From Lyophyllum atratum (lineage: Eukaryota; Basidiomycota; Agaricomycetes; Agaricales; Lyophyllaceae), in contig JACGCN010000030.1 in assembly GCA_014905825.1 (NCBI GenBank), positions 496,001-560,000 on the forward strand: DNA of 64,000 nucleotides. The letters are read 5' to 3'. The first letter of the stretch is position 1. Every line of letters begins with the position of its first letter. Made by a program: the position numbers and the translations under genes. Of this stretch, positions 46,423-56,404 are shown one piece after another. A model generated the notes under the pieces. The model worked only from the letters and a program-made list of their open reading frames with translations, made no database searches and was not told where the DNA came from.

Positions 46423-47018
46423 TTAAGCACCCCATGGATCCGTATCCCCGACTGCATCAGGCGCGCCATCCTCATCAGCGATGTCGCAAAAGCCCCACCC
46501 CACCCCATCCCCTTCCACCCCATGATGCTCTGGTTCTCCCCAGCCGGTTGAACACCCATCACACCCTTCCACCCCCCAATGCCAGCCGCCTGAACATGTG
46601 CGCCGCTCGTCGATTACAGACTGAATGCAGGCCCGAATGCAGGCCCGACAAATCAGGTGGCGCCGGACCGTTCCCGATGCCGTCCATTCCTGCCATTCCG
46701 CCACATGCTCCTCTTCATTCATGCCAGCCAATAACGCTTGTGCCGGAAACAGGAGCCATTGCTGCCGGAACGTCGCAGTGTCGCAATATTCGCAATCGGA
46801 AGCGATATCGAGCTGAGACAATCTAGCCCCGAGAATCTCAATTATGGCGCCGGGATGACTGGCGGGGTGGCTGTCGGCCGAGTTAGTGGCCTCTCCCTTT
46901 TCCGCCGGCAGAACTTCTGTATATTAGCTAGTGATCAATAATAAACTCGCAAGCAGATTTAAACTGTACTAACCTTCTGCGGCCGGTGGAGGAGATTGAG
47001 GAGCTTCGCTTTCAGCCA
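46423..47018 (-). CDS. cysteine-containing cargo gene of the small KDZ element
   Basis: Start MAESEAPQSPPPAAE at 47018; an intron (about 46973-46922, GT..AG) joins to VLPAEKGEATNS; the frame then stays open to 46423. Contains CEYC (about 46790), a WLLFPAQALLAG segment and CRACIRACIQ (about 46640), then a Gly/Asp-rich tail. About 180 residues. No family recognised. The paired CxxC motifs suggest metal binding. It lies upstream of the transposase on the same strand, inside the element ends. Confidence 0.5.
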
Positions 47019-47039
47019 TGCAGTTTCCTGGGGGACTTG

Positions 47040-47690
47040 AATTACAGTGATATATATGTATTCGAACAATCAGCCTATAATATATGGGAACATCGCTAAT
47101 GAACTGGATCTTCCGGCTACTTGAGGATCTGCGGCGCGCGAATCAAATAATCAAGGGTTAGAAATGAGCGGATAGCGAAAAACAAACATGCCTGAGAACA
47201 AGCGGTGCCAGGAACTCTGATAGGGGGCCAGGTGAGCCGAGCGGCAGTGCGGACGTCGTTGGTCCAGACTACGGGGTCGCGGGCATTGCTCAAGATGATG
47301 CCGAAGAGACCACAGGTCGGTGCATCACTTCCCTGTGGTCACCCTTTTAGTTGAGTGGTCCGGTGCAACACTTTCTGCACTCAAAGGGTAGGCATGCGAT
47401 CACTCCGGTCTCAATCCGACCAGCAGGGGTCAAGACCAAGTTTGACGAAATGAACACGATAGCCACCGTCGCTGACCCTAAGTCTAGGCGGCGCCGACAC
47501 CGTGGACCAACAGAGGCGAAGTCTATGTTGGCACTGCCTCCGTCCCTTCACATTCAGAGGGGGGTCAGTAAGGACACTTGATCACGTCATTCTTTATATG
47601 TGTAGATTTGTGCTGTATGTCTTCTATGCTTCATGTATCTCCTTATATTGTGTCTACTAGTGTGACATGGGTAGCAAGATTGTGCGTAGC
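47040..47690. other. non-coding interior of the small KDZ element
   Basis: Upstream region of the cargo gene. Short open frames only; no motif or repeat recognised before the right subterminal array begins near 47720. Confidence 0.4.
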
Positions 47691-47719
47691 TGATGTGGAC
47701 TCGTACAAAATATGTAATC

Positions 47720-48631
47720 GTGGGGGGCATCCCAATGGGAGCACCCCACATACCTGATAGGGGAGTACCCACTTGTGGTTGGGGAGGCCCCACTGCTGAT
47801 ATGGGAACACCCATCAGCCTGTGGGAATCCCCTGCCTGTCCTTGGGGAACACCCCCTTGTCCTTGGGGAGCACCCACTTGTCGTTGGGGAGCACCCATCG
47901 GCCTGTAGGGAGCCCAGCCCCCGCGTGTCTTTGGGAGTGCCCACACCCCTGGTAGGGGAGCACCCACTTGTTGTTGGGGAGCATCCATCGGCCTGTAGGG
48001 AGCCCCCGTGTGTCTTCGGGAGTGCCCACATACCTGGTAGGGGAGCACCCACTTGTTGTTGGGCCCCATCAGCCTGTAGGGAGCCCCCGCATGTCTTTGG
48101 GAGCGCCCACACCCCTGGTAGGGGAGCACCCACTTGTTGTTGGGAGCCCCCGCCTGTCTTTGGCCGTGTTAAAACACCGAAAAAGCATGTAAGGCATTAC
48201 TTAAAATACATTCTTCTGAGAGCAGGCAGAAAATTTTCGTGAGTTAACTCACGTAGGGGAGGGTGTGCTAAACTTTCTGGGATTTGGAGAGGCACTTCAG
48301 ACCACCCAGAACAGGTGGTTGGGTGTTACAAGATCAGAACAGTATCAAAAGCATCATTTTACATTACAGCACTATAAGGAACTGAATAATGGATGTGCTG
48401 AAATTTTACGAAGGGTGGTCCCCTAAGTACTGGGGAGCTCCCTCAATGTGTGACATATATGGTGTGACAAGGTGGGAGAGGGTGACCCCATGCACTTGGG
48501 AGCCCCCAGACCCTAGGAAGGGAGAGCCCCCACATGATGGGATGGCACCATAAAATCTGCCCTAGTTAGGCCTGATTTTTTGGTGGGACAATCGAACCTA
48601 ATGAGGTAGAGGTAGGTGGCTGCCTGAAGTG
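47720..48631. repeat. right subterminal array and inverted repeat of the small KDZ element
   Basis: Tandem-like units such as TTGGGGAGCACCCACTTGTC and GGCCTGTAGGGAGCCCCCG recur between 47770 and 48150, with near-repeats of about 110 bp (for example 47935-48040 against 48045-48130). The terminal inverted repeat occupies about 48350-48631. Confidence 0.8.
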
Positions 48632-48638
48632 CCTTATT

Positions 48639-49340
48639 ATCCTTGCGATAGTTGTCTCGCTTCTTGAACGGCGTTGGTCGACTAGATCGGAATAATCCTT
48701 TCTTGTAGTCGCCACATCGTACAAAGACTTTCCTAGGAGCACCTTCATGCTCCTGACTCTCTCTAGAAGGCATAGTGTACCGCTGTCGAGTTACACTAGC
48801 CGACTTGTCATAGTATTTAGCCGTCTTCTTGGCATATTCATAGGCTTTAGCAAGCGCTAAGAACTCCTCGGCTGTGTTGACTTCAGGCGACAATCCTTCA
48901 TCGAATAGATGATTGCGCATATCCGTCGACATTGCTGACACGAATCGGTCACAGAACATCCAGTCCGTAACCTTAACGGCCATATTCTGTGAATGATCGA
49001 CAAGGGTGTCGAACAAGTCTTGAACATCGGCATGCTGTTTATATGAGACGGCGTTGAACTCGTCACGCACGTCTTGCATGGTCGACGGTAGGATAAATCG
49101 ATCATATAGACCGAATATAACCTCTTCGAACTTCCACTCTTCTTGAGTTCGGTTGACATGGATGACATGCCGCACGAACCATCGTTTGGCTTTGCCATCC
49201 AAGAACTCTAGTACCATGATTACACGTTCCTGTTCGAGATCAGGACCGCCTAGTCTGGATACTGCCATCAAGAGGACCAGGCTGTGAAGCCAGGTCTCTA
49301 GCTCTTGGAACTTCGGACTGCCGGAGTAAGTTCCGACCGA
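48639..49340 (-). pseudogene. gypsy gag, capsid part
   Basis: Retrotransposon gag domain: FQELETWLHSLVLLMAVSR, VLEFLDGKAKRWFVRHV, FDTLVDHSQNMAVKV and FLALAKAYEYAKKTA. Interrupted at 48632 by the small KDZ element. A frame change near 49375 separates it from the upstream leader ORF. Confidence 0.8.
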
Positions 49341-49363
49341 TTTTGAATCGGTTCGTCGCGGCT

Positions 49364-50947
49364 TTAACCTTTGGGTAGGTGTAGCCGTGTTCCCAAACGC
49401 ATGAAGATCAATTTGCTGATGCGTTCATGAATGAGTGCGCGATAGCGCTCCTCATTCTGCTGTATCCCGTCAGCGATATCGGCGGTTCGCCTATTCGGTG
49501 CAGGCATCGAGAATCCCCTGCCGTTGGCAGTTGATTGCGTATATGCTGACGTCGATCGACGAGGTTCAGCATACTCGTCTTGATGCACGGGAGCTGTGCT
49601 TTGTCCGCGTGCTGACTTGGGGGTCTGCGTTTTGCTAGCCCACTGTCGCTTCATGTCGTCTATGGGCTGTCGCCCTTCGAACACGATTCCCTGGTCCGAA
49701 TATATGGATTTCTGCCCATTTTTGATATCGGCAATTCGTAAACGTTGATACGAAACTCGATCATCGAAAGTATCCGCGATAGGTACGCTATTGGGGAGTA
49801 GTTTCTCCGGTAAATGTGCCTTTCGCTTCTTTGGTGGGATTTGAATGACAGCGTCGCCGTCATTCTCATCCGAACTACTATATGATTCATATTTTAAGTT
49901 GGCGATTGTCGGTGGTTCATACGACGAGTCGCTAGTTCGCAGTACGCGAGAGTCGATTGTTACCGAGTGGCGTACTCGCTTTTCCCGTCGAGCTGCATGC
50001 TCGCGCCGTTTGTATTCGCTGGTGCTTTCATCAGGTCGGCGCGACTGATGCATAATCGATACTGCGACAGCCCGTTCGTCTATGGGCTGTCTCATTTCTT
50101 GCGCTACGGCCTGTGGAGTCACCGGTTCCACCCGTTGCTTTCCTTTATCTAACGGACAGATAGTGGAGGGAGCAGGCGAATTTATTACTGATGATGCTAT
50201 AGACGAAGTTCCCGTAGGGTACTTCTGCTTATACAAATAGATAACCCTAGGCAAGATTTCGAGCATCCTCTCGAAGTACTGCTCGCGAGTGCTGTTCGCG
50301 GGAGTCACCCCATGCTTCACGGATAGAAGCTTTTGGGCGCACTCCTGCAGTCGTTCCCTTCGGCGGATACTGTCCATGCCGATACCCTGCCAAAAGGCGT
50401 CTAGCCTGCTCTGTTCGCGTTCGAGCTGCCTGTCGGCCTCGAGTATGTCGAACTCTCCATCCGAGGATTCTAGGCCCCGCGGGTCTGGAGTGAAAAAGCC
50501 ATGGGAGGTTCGTGTACCCCCATGGTCGCCGTCGTCGCTCGAGAAGTTGCCGAAGGAGGGTCTAGTACCTCCTTGAGCTGGTCCTAATCGCATTGCCGGG
50601 CTGGCAATATTGACAGGAGGTAGACGTATTCTGCCTCCTGAACCACTGGCTTGAGAGGCATCTGCTAGTTCCTGCGCTAGCGTTCGTCCTTGCGATGCCT
50701 GTCGTCGCATCGTTTCCAATGCCGGGTGCCTCGGCCGACTCGTTCCGGGGCGAGACGGTTGCGCTGAGGTCGTTGGCCTAGCCAATGACCCTGCTTCCGG
50801 ATCCGTGTCTTCTTGTTTTAGTCGTGACGTTCGCAGTGGCCTCTCCGCTTCGAGTAGCGGAGGGGGCGTCACCAGCGTCGCACCCTGTTGCGTGGGTGTG
50901 GTTGTTGATGGACCTGTGGTCGGGTCGGGTTCCGGATTCGGCGCCAT
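49364..50947 (-). CDS. gypsy gag leader region
   Basis: A 527-codon open frame starting MAPNPEPDPTTGPSTTTPTQ at 50947, about 100 bp inside the 5' LTR. Pro/Ser/Thr/Arg-rich, with an ordered stretch EQSRLDAFWQGIGMDSIRRR (about 50400) and a basic KKRKAHLPEK. It reads toward gag and stops at 49364 after RLGTRLHLPKG, where a one-base shift would continue into the capsid frame. It is most simply the N-terminal part of Gag, separated by a mutation or a programmed shift. Confidence 0.6.
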   Translation of the reverse strand: MAPNPEPDPTTGPSTTTPTQQGATLVTPPPLLEAERPLRTSRLKQEDTDPEAGSLARPTTSAQPSRPGTSRPRHPALETMRRQASQGRTLAQELADASQASGSGGRIRLPPVNIASPAMRLGPAQGGTRPSFGNFSSDDGDHGGTRTSHGFFTPDPRGLESSDGEFDILEADRQLEREQSRLDAFWQGIGMDSIRRRERLQECAQKLLSVKHGVTPANSTREQYFERMLEILPRVIYLYKQKYPTGTSSIASSVINSPAPSTICPLDKGKQRVEPVTPQAVAQEMRQPIDERAVAVSIMHQSRRPDESTSEYKRREHAARREKRVRHSVTIDSRVLRTSDSSYEPPTIANLKYESYSSSDENDGDAVIQIPPKKRKAHLPEKLLPNSVPIADTFDDRVSYQRLRIADIKNGQKSIYSDQGIVFEGRQPIDDMKRQWASKTQTPKSARGQSTAPVHQDEYAEPRRSTSAYTQSTANGRGFSMPAPNRRTADIADGIQQNEERYRALIHERISKLIFMRLGTRLHLPKG

Positions 50948-51045
50948 GTGGTCTCGGTGCTTCTTTGGGTGACGTGATGGTGAGTCACGTCGTGTGTTTG
51001 GCCGTAGGTCGCGTCGTAGCTTCTAAGCTGGGTAGCTTAAAAAAA

Positions 51046-51228
51046 TGTAGCGTGGCTACGGGGGGTCTTGCAGTTCACGCTACGTAAGCTTGACCAGTCT
51101 TGGTATTTGCTACGTATGCGTGAGGTTACAAGTGTAGTTTGTACATGTTTACTACAGGCCTGTTATAGACGACACCGAAGGTGTCGCCAAACAAACCAAA
51201 CAACGCCCAGTAAGGCGGGGCCCTTACA
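51046..51228 (-). repeat. 5' LTR of gypsy element
   Basis: 183 bp, TG...CA ends on both strands (TGTAGCGTGGC to CGGGGCCCTTACA). Matches the split 3' LTR nearly throughout. A short inverted repeat GACACC/GGTGTC lies near the outer end. Confidence 0.85.
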
Positions 51229-51447
51229 AATTACAGGCGTAGGTGGGCGACACCCTGCCATTTGCCAGTCCAGATCTCCCATAGCACATGGGCGGGATGA
51301 TGAGAGGAAGGGATGAGGTTGCGAAGATAGATGGCACACCCAGCGGCTTCTACCCAAAGGAACTGTGGTAGCCCGCTGTCAGCGAGCATACATCTAACAC
51401 ATATTGTCCTCTCAGCTAGTCCGTTCTGCGGGTGGGTGAGGTGTCCA
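51229..51447 (-). pseudogene. Ty1/copia integrase fragment
   Basis: Minus-strand reading HLTHPQNGLAERT (integrase catalytic Glu region) followed by MLADSGLPQFLWVEAAGCA and YLRNLIP, a typical copia integrase block. Truncated by the gypsy LTR on one side and by the inverted-repeat element on the other. Confidence 0.75.
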
Positions 51448-52255
51448 TGTAGCCGTATTATAATGTGGTCCACAAATTGTGCGCAGCCACATTGTTATGT
51501 ACCAGCCACCTCACCAGAGCATGGTATTGTTTTAATGTGACCCTCTTAGCATTATAATGTGCAATTCTCAGATAACCCCTTGCATTTTAATGTGAGTTCA
51601 TCTATTCTCATCCCCCCCAGAAACGCTGAATATTTTTGCCACCCCACATTATAATGTCAAATCACATGACATCCTACATTATAATTCATATCAGGTAGAC
51701 TCGCTACCAGTCCAAACGCAGTGTGTCTCTATTTACACCACAAACAAAGACAATGGAAAGACACCCTGCGTAAGGACTGGGAGGGAATGTTCACTTTTAG
51801 CCAGGTTCCCCCTTGCGTGACTTGGACTTAGAAATATTTCGACATCGAGCCTCATCAACTTCGTAGAACTGGCTTCCTCATCTTAAAAAATAGTCATTGT
51901 CTTCATAGCCGTAGTGCACGTCTTGACATCCGCACAATCAGGATATATGTACGAAAAAAAGTCTCTTTTTCCCGCCGAAACCGACTCCATGCAGGAGTTC
52001 CTAACCTGTAGAAGATCTGACTGCCTCGAAGGGCGCGGCATACCAGAGATTATAGTTGCTATAAGGGTTCTGGGACCGAGATACTGGTGCGGGAGTTGCC
52101 TGGCTTGCAGGATGCATTGGTCCTGCATCGTAAGCCTGTGCCGCAGAGAGTCAGGGGCATATTCACATTGCTGAAGTGTATAATGACTGTAATTGAGCTG
52201 ATGACAGTTCCGAGACGACTGTTCTGGATGACAAGGTGGACCTTGATGACTTCGA

Positions 52256-53585
52256 GGTCTTTACACTCCCCCACCTAATCCTATCGGATCCAATCGGACT
52301 CCTAGGACATCCTAGGACATCCTAGGACTCCGATCGGACTAATTGATGCTACAAATCATCAATAAATGATAGACTTTGGACTGTCCGAGTCCTAGAAAAT
52401 CCTATCAGACTCCGATAGGACTCCTAGGACAACCAACTAGGACTACCAATGTCAATACCAATAGTTCCTAGTACTACTTACTAGTAGTACTAGGAACAAA
52501 ATAGTAACCACGTTGAGAGTCGAACACTCAACCTCGCGCATGTGATGACTAATCAAGGTTAAGTCGACAGCGCAGACCGCTGGTCCATGACAGCGGGCCC
52601 GTGCGCTCGTCACATGATGGTTCAAATGTCACCATCATTCTGGTTGTTGGCTGACTCCTCAACCACCACCACCGTCGCCCTCGCCCTCTCCACCTCCCCC
52701 CGCTGCGTCCCTCCGGCGCCGCTGACCGATGCGCACCCCACAACGCGCAGGACACCCCCCAGCACCCCTCCAGCCCGCCGCGACGGCCGAAGACGACGAG
52801 AAGGGAAGGAAAGGCAGGGGAGGCAACCAGGGCAGGCCCCAGTTGGGGGAGAGCTGCGAGGTGCACCCTCGCACCCCTCACCCGTCCACAGCTGACCCCC
52901 CCGCATCCAGCACGACCACCGGGTGCACCAACAACAGCCCCACAGCCCCTGCGAGCCCGCCACGTCACACCGCAAACCGCCCGACCACCACCACCACGTC
53001 ACAGCACGACCCCCCATGGCAGCGGCCCACCCGACGACTCCGACCACGACCGCTAACCAACCATGGCGCCCCATAGCCGCCACGTCACGCGGCGAACACC
53101 AGACGACGCCCCGCCCCCAACGGCAACGACGCACGGACAAAGGGCCCGGAACACCAGACGACGCCCCCACCGCTGACAGCCACGACGCACGGACGACGAC
53201 GCCCGCTGCCACATCAAGCGGCGCGACCCAGGACCCCCCGCCAACCATAACAGCCGACGCCCGCGCCCACATCACCCGCCCCCAACGGCCACGTCACGCA
53301 GCACAACGCGACACCACACGCACGCGGACACCCACACCGCCCAACCGCCGCGTCCCCCAGCGCGACACGACGCCACACCGCACTCCCGCCCACGTCCACC
53401 GCGTCGAATTTTTGACCTCTTGTCAGTAGAAATTACATGTAACATCTTTTATAAAGTCTATAACAGCTGTCCGATCGGATGTCTTAAGACAGTCCGATCG
53501 GAGTCTTAGGAGTCCTAGGACTATCCGATCGGAGTCCTAGGAGTCCTAGGAGTCCGATCGGACTAGGTGGGGGAGTGTAAAGTAC
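52256..53585. mobile_element. 1.33-kb element with 12-bp target duplication
   Basis: Inverted ends CTTTACACTCCCCCACCTA, then repeated ATCGGACTCCTAGGA words, flanked by the perfect 12-bp direct repeat TGATGACTTCGA (52244-52255, 53586-53597). The core is very GC-rich (52640-53400) with overlapping open frames on both strands that look like composition effects. Contains a tRNA-Leu-like sequence at its left side. Confidence 0.7.
52505..52594 (-). other. degenerate tRNA-Leu(UAA)-like sequence
   Basis: The minus strand shows an A-box-like TGGACCAGCGG, an anticodon arm GTCGA-CTTAACC-TTGAT (anticodon TAA), a long variable region as in class II tRNAs, and a B-box-like GTTCGACTC within TTGAG...CTCAA. 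The acceptor stem does not pair, so it is a relic or a SINE-type promoter rather than a working tRNA. Confidence 0.4.
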
Positions 53586-54482
53586 TGATGACTTCGACGA
53601 ATTTAGTAGCTTAGAAGACGGTGCGGGTATAGGAGACGAAGCAGAGGACAACCTTGTATGTAGACATACAGTAAACCATTCGAAATTTCTCTAAGTCCAG
53701 TGTTACAGGGCGTGACACGGTAAAAAGTGAACCGTTCCTCCCAGCCGCTTCGCACATAGCGTAGCGGAGTTCGAAGTGGCTGGTCACAAGCCTACATATC
53801 AGGGTCTTAATGCTTTTGGCTTATATCACAACAAGAGTAAATACAAATAAGCAAGCATTAAATCCCCTGTAAAGGTATTAGCCTTCAAGGATATCATTTT
53901 CTAGCCTCTCTGACTATTTTCCTGTAGGTAAGGCATTGCAGCTGGCAGGGTATGGTGTCCAGATAGGTTGTGGTTTTCTAGAAACGATTCATGGTCTGAG
54001 AAGGTGTTTGCAGTGAGTAGAGCCCGAAAATCTAGAATAGCACTAAGTCTTTGAACTGGCAATGTACGCGCCTGATGATTTGCCCACAGCTGTTAAAGGG
54101 CTGATGATGGTTGAAGTCAGGTGCTAGGATAAGAGAAACTTTAAATATAATTGACACGACTTGACATTATAATGGAGATTCACATGACCTGACATTAAAA
54201 TGGAGAAGATCAGGTGATTGACATTATAATGGAGGAGGTCATGTGATATGGCATTATATTGTAGTCAGACACATTCTAATGTGGGATGCCAAAATTATTC
54301 TGCATTTTTTGGGGAGGGTGAAAATAGGTGGACTGACATTAAAATGTAGGGGGTCATCTGAGAATCGCACATTATAATGCTAAGAAGGGTCACATTAAAA
54401 CAACGCCATGCCCTGGTGAGGTGGCTGGTACATAACAATGTGGCCATACACAATTTGTGGACCACATTATAATACGGCTACA

Positions 54483-56400
54483 GCATCTATTGTAACAGGG
54501 CCCTGCACTTGGAAATGAGGTTCTGTGAGATGATCTTTCAGACCAGCGAGAAGGGCGTTCAGAGTGAGAGAGTTGGAAACACAAAAGAATCTATAATCAA
54601 TTTGAGTTCCACGGCCCGGGAGGTGGGGTGGTCAACCTGTGTTCGAAGAAAATTGAACTCGTTTGACAGGGCTGGTACATCGTGGTAGGAGATTATCCTG
54701 GATCCATGGGTCAGTTCCGGGAATGTTGGTAATCAACGGGAAGTGCAAAGTATTTGGAACAGTATCCGGACTGTTAAGGATGTGCACGGTTGTTTTTGGC
54801 CACGACGTCATCCACCCGTAGACAAATTGAAATCTCTCCATCTGCAATGTATATCGGCAAAGTGCCGGGTATGAAAGTGCGCCAATGTAGGAATTGTTAG
54901 CCTCGGCCATGGTGAATCTGAGGGTACGAGAGTCATTGGGAAGGTGAGGGTCTTGTGACCTATGCATTGCGCTGGAAATTGTGATGCAGTCGGGGTCATT
55001 AGATGCAAGATCGTCCAGGAAATTGTGGCCTAGACTAGTGGTCATAGTAGATTTGAGTGGCGAGAGTGAGCCGCCTTGCTTAGTGACGCCTTCCACAATA
55101 ATTGGCTCAGCTATACCCCAAACACAGTCCTTGGAAAGCATTGAACCCCAGTTTGCGCTGCACGATCGAATTCAGATATAGCGTGTGGGAGACCTTACAC
55201 CTCACAGGCATCATAAAAACCATCGCGTGACAGGTAGTCGAAGCCTTTTATCTGGTCTCGCTTGAGGAGGTAAATCGGGGTTTTGGACCGAGCACTCCAA
55301 GTTTTGAGAGAGCTTAGAAAGCTCATCAGATCTCGAGTTTGAATGCCTGGCTGAGTCGCGACCTGAGTTTCAGGAATTATGCCAAGATGTGCTGTGTAAG
55401 GAGATAGGTTGTAATTCAGCCAGGTCATGGGGGAGTTCGCAAGGAAGTTCGAGATTAGAAGGCCCCGCCAGTTAGAGAGATCGGTTCTGACACCCCGCTT
55501 GTGAAAGTAGGTGAGGTGAGTGTCAGAAATGTTGCCGGGAAATCGAGAGTTCATGACTGAGTAGTTGTGAAGGTCGAGCACGAGCTGAAGAGCATTATCC
55601 GATAGGTTCATGCACCACTTCTCCCATCCATCAGGTCCCAGAGATGGCCTGGGATTGCCCTTCCTCAGCATAGCACGAAAGGTGTTCAGCAATGAAGCCA
55701 GCGGCCAGATGAATGGGTCCTGTTCCACACAAGCGCGAACCTTGAGTATGGAGGGAGTGGTCAGCCGGGCTTCGGTTTCTTGGGGGAGGCTGGTGCATAT
55801 AAAGAGTCGAGAAATACTGCCATGTAAGTTCCATTACTGCTTGTGGATCCGACTTGATGACACCAGGTGTGGTCGCTGATTCAAGAGCTGTAGGGAGCGC
55901 CACAAATGACAGGGAACTGTTCATGAGTCGTTTGGTCGATCCCCTGTTTAGGGCCCCGAGCATCCTAGCTTGATCATATTTCCGGGCTCGAACTAAGATT
56001 TCGGCTTTCTTAATGGCATACAAGTCCTTAAACGCCTGGCGGCGGGTGGCCAGCAAAAAAGTGATCAGGTCTGTTGCGGGTTTGGGTATCGTCGATTCGA
56101 ATTCCAGGGATATGCGCAGAAGAGTTCCCATTGAGCTGTGTGAGATGCACTGAGAAGTCCCGCGAGATTTCAGGATAGCACCACCTAGATGTCGTATCTC
56201 AAGAACCAACTTGTGGATCTTGGGTGAGGTGATTTCGCGAGATATTGGTTTGTACGCCTTTGAGCACCCAAATCCTCACTCGCCCCTAGAATGATCTCAG
56301 TTAACTTGGAGTAGCATTTTAGATATGCGTCGTCGTTGTTGATTGTGGCCGTGAGACCGTCCTTATTTTTGGCCACCAAGCAATCGACAGCTAGTGTTCG
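54483..56400 (-). pseudogene. LINE ORF2, reverse transcriptase part
   Basis: RT blocks in order: GPDGWEKWCMNLSDNAL, TDLSNWRGLLISNF (about 55470), LLKRDQIKGFDYLSRDGFYD (motif A, about 55230), KQGGSLSPLKSTMTTSLGH (motif B, about 55075), MAEANNSYIGALS (about 54900), RFQFVYGWMTSWPKTT, and after further frame changes KIISQNLISKCRALLQ (54500). In related agaricomycete LINEs as I remember them the ANNS position reads TDDS, the catalytic aspartate pair; here both are Asn. Several frame changes (near 55190, 55700, 54640). Non-functional. Confidence 0.75.
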
Positions 56401-56404
56401 AAAG

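Larger units (their letters stand above)
41731..48631 (-). mobile_element. 6.9-kb KDZ-class DNA transposon inserted in gag
   Basis: Terminal inverted repeats begin CACTTCAGGCAGCCACCTAC and can be followed, with indels, for about 280 bp. The 7-bp duplication CCTTATT flanks it exactly (41724-41730, 48632-48638), and removing the element and one copy restores the gag reading frame. It carries a CxC1-type KDZ transposase (42625-46389) and a small cysteine-containing gene (46423-47018), both minus. Subterminal arrays of GGGAGCTCCC-like words occupy both ends. Confidence 0.9.
11032..51228 (-). mobile_element. Ty3/gypsy chromovirus with four nested insertions
   Basis: LTR retrotransposon running from the 5' LTR (51228-51046) to the 3' LTR (17278 down to 11032, split by a MULE). 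Order on the minus strand: gag leader ORF, capsid-like gag, zinc knuckle, protease, RT, RNase H, integrase, chromodomain, a third ORF, a hairpin-rich 3' untranslated region, a polypurine tract and the 3' LTR. Removing the MULE (6.05 kb), the large KDZ element (15.8 kb) and the small KDZ element (6.9 kb) leaves about 11.4 kb. The two LTRs are nearly identical over 183 bp. A 5-bp target duplication for the retroelement itself was not evident: flanks read atttt and aatta. The coding region has several frameshifts and a stop, so it is not autonomous as it stands. Confidence 0.85.
51448..54482. mobile_element. inverted-repeat element with CATTATAATG arrays
   Basis: The terminal inverted repeat TGTAGCCGTATTATAATGTG is matched at both ends and extends over about 140 bp with few mismatches. 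Inside each end the palindrome (A)CATTATAATG(T) or the variant CATTTTAATG recurs about every 25-45 bp (51540-51690; 54160-54410). No transposase frame was found, so it is non-autonomous or gutted. The flanks are copia integrase on the left and LINE on the right, with no target duplication. Its middle is interrupted by a second element (52256-53585). Confidence 0.75.

Noticed and set aside
47351..47581. 76-codon plus-strand frame
   Set aside because: No motif, no splice partners, and located in the non-coding interior of the small KDZ element.
52505..52594. Functional tRNA-Leu
   Set aside because: The anticodon and T arms are recognisable but the acceptor stem does not pair, so it is kept only as a tRNA-like relic.
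52587..53429. Overlapping long open frames on both strands
   Set aside because: A very GC-rich stretch suppresses stops in all frames; no motif, only low-complexity Pro/Arg/Thr or Gly/Trp readings.
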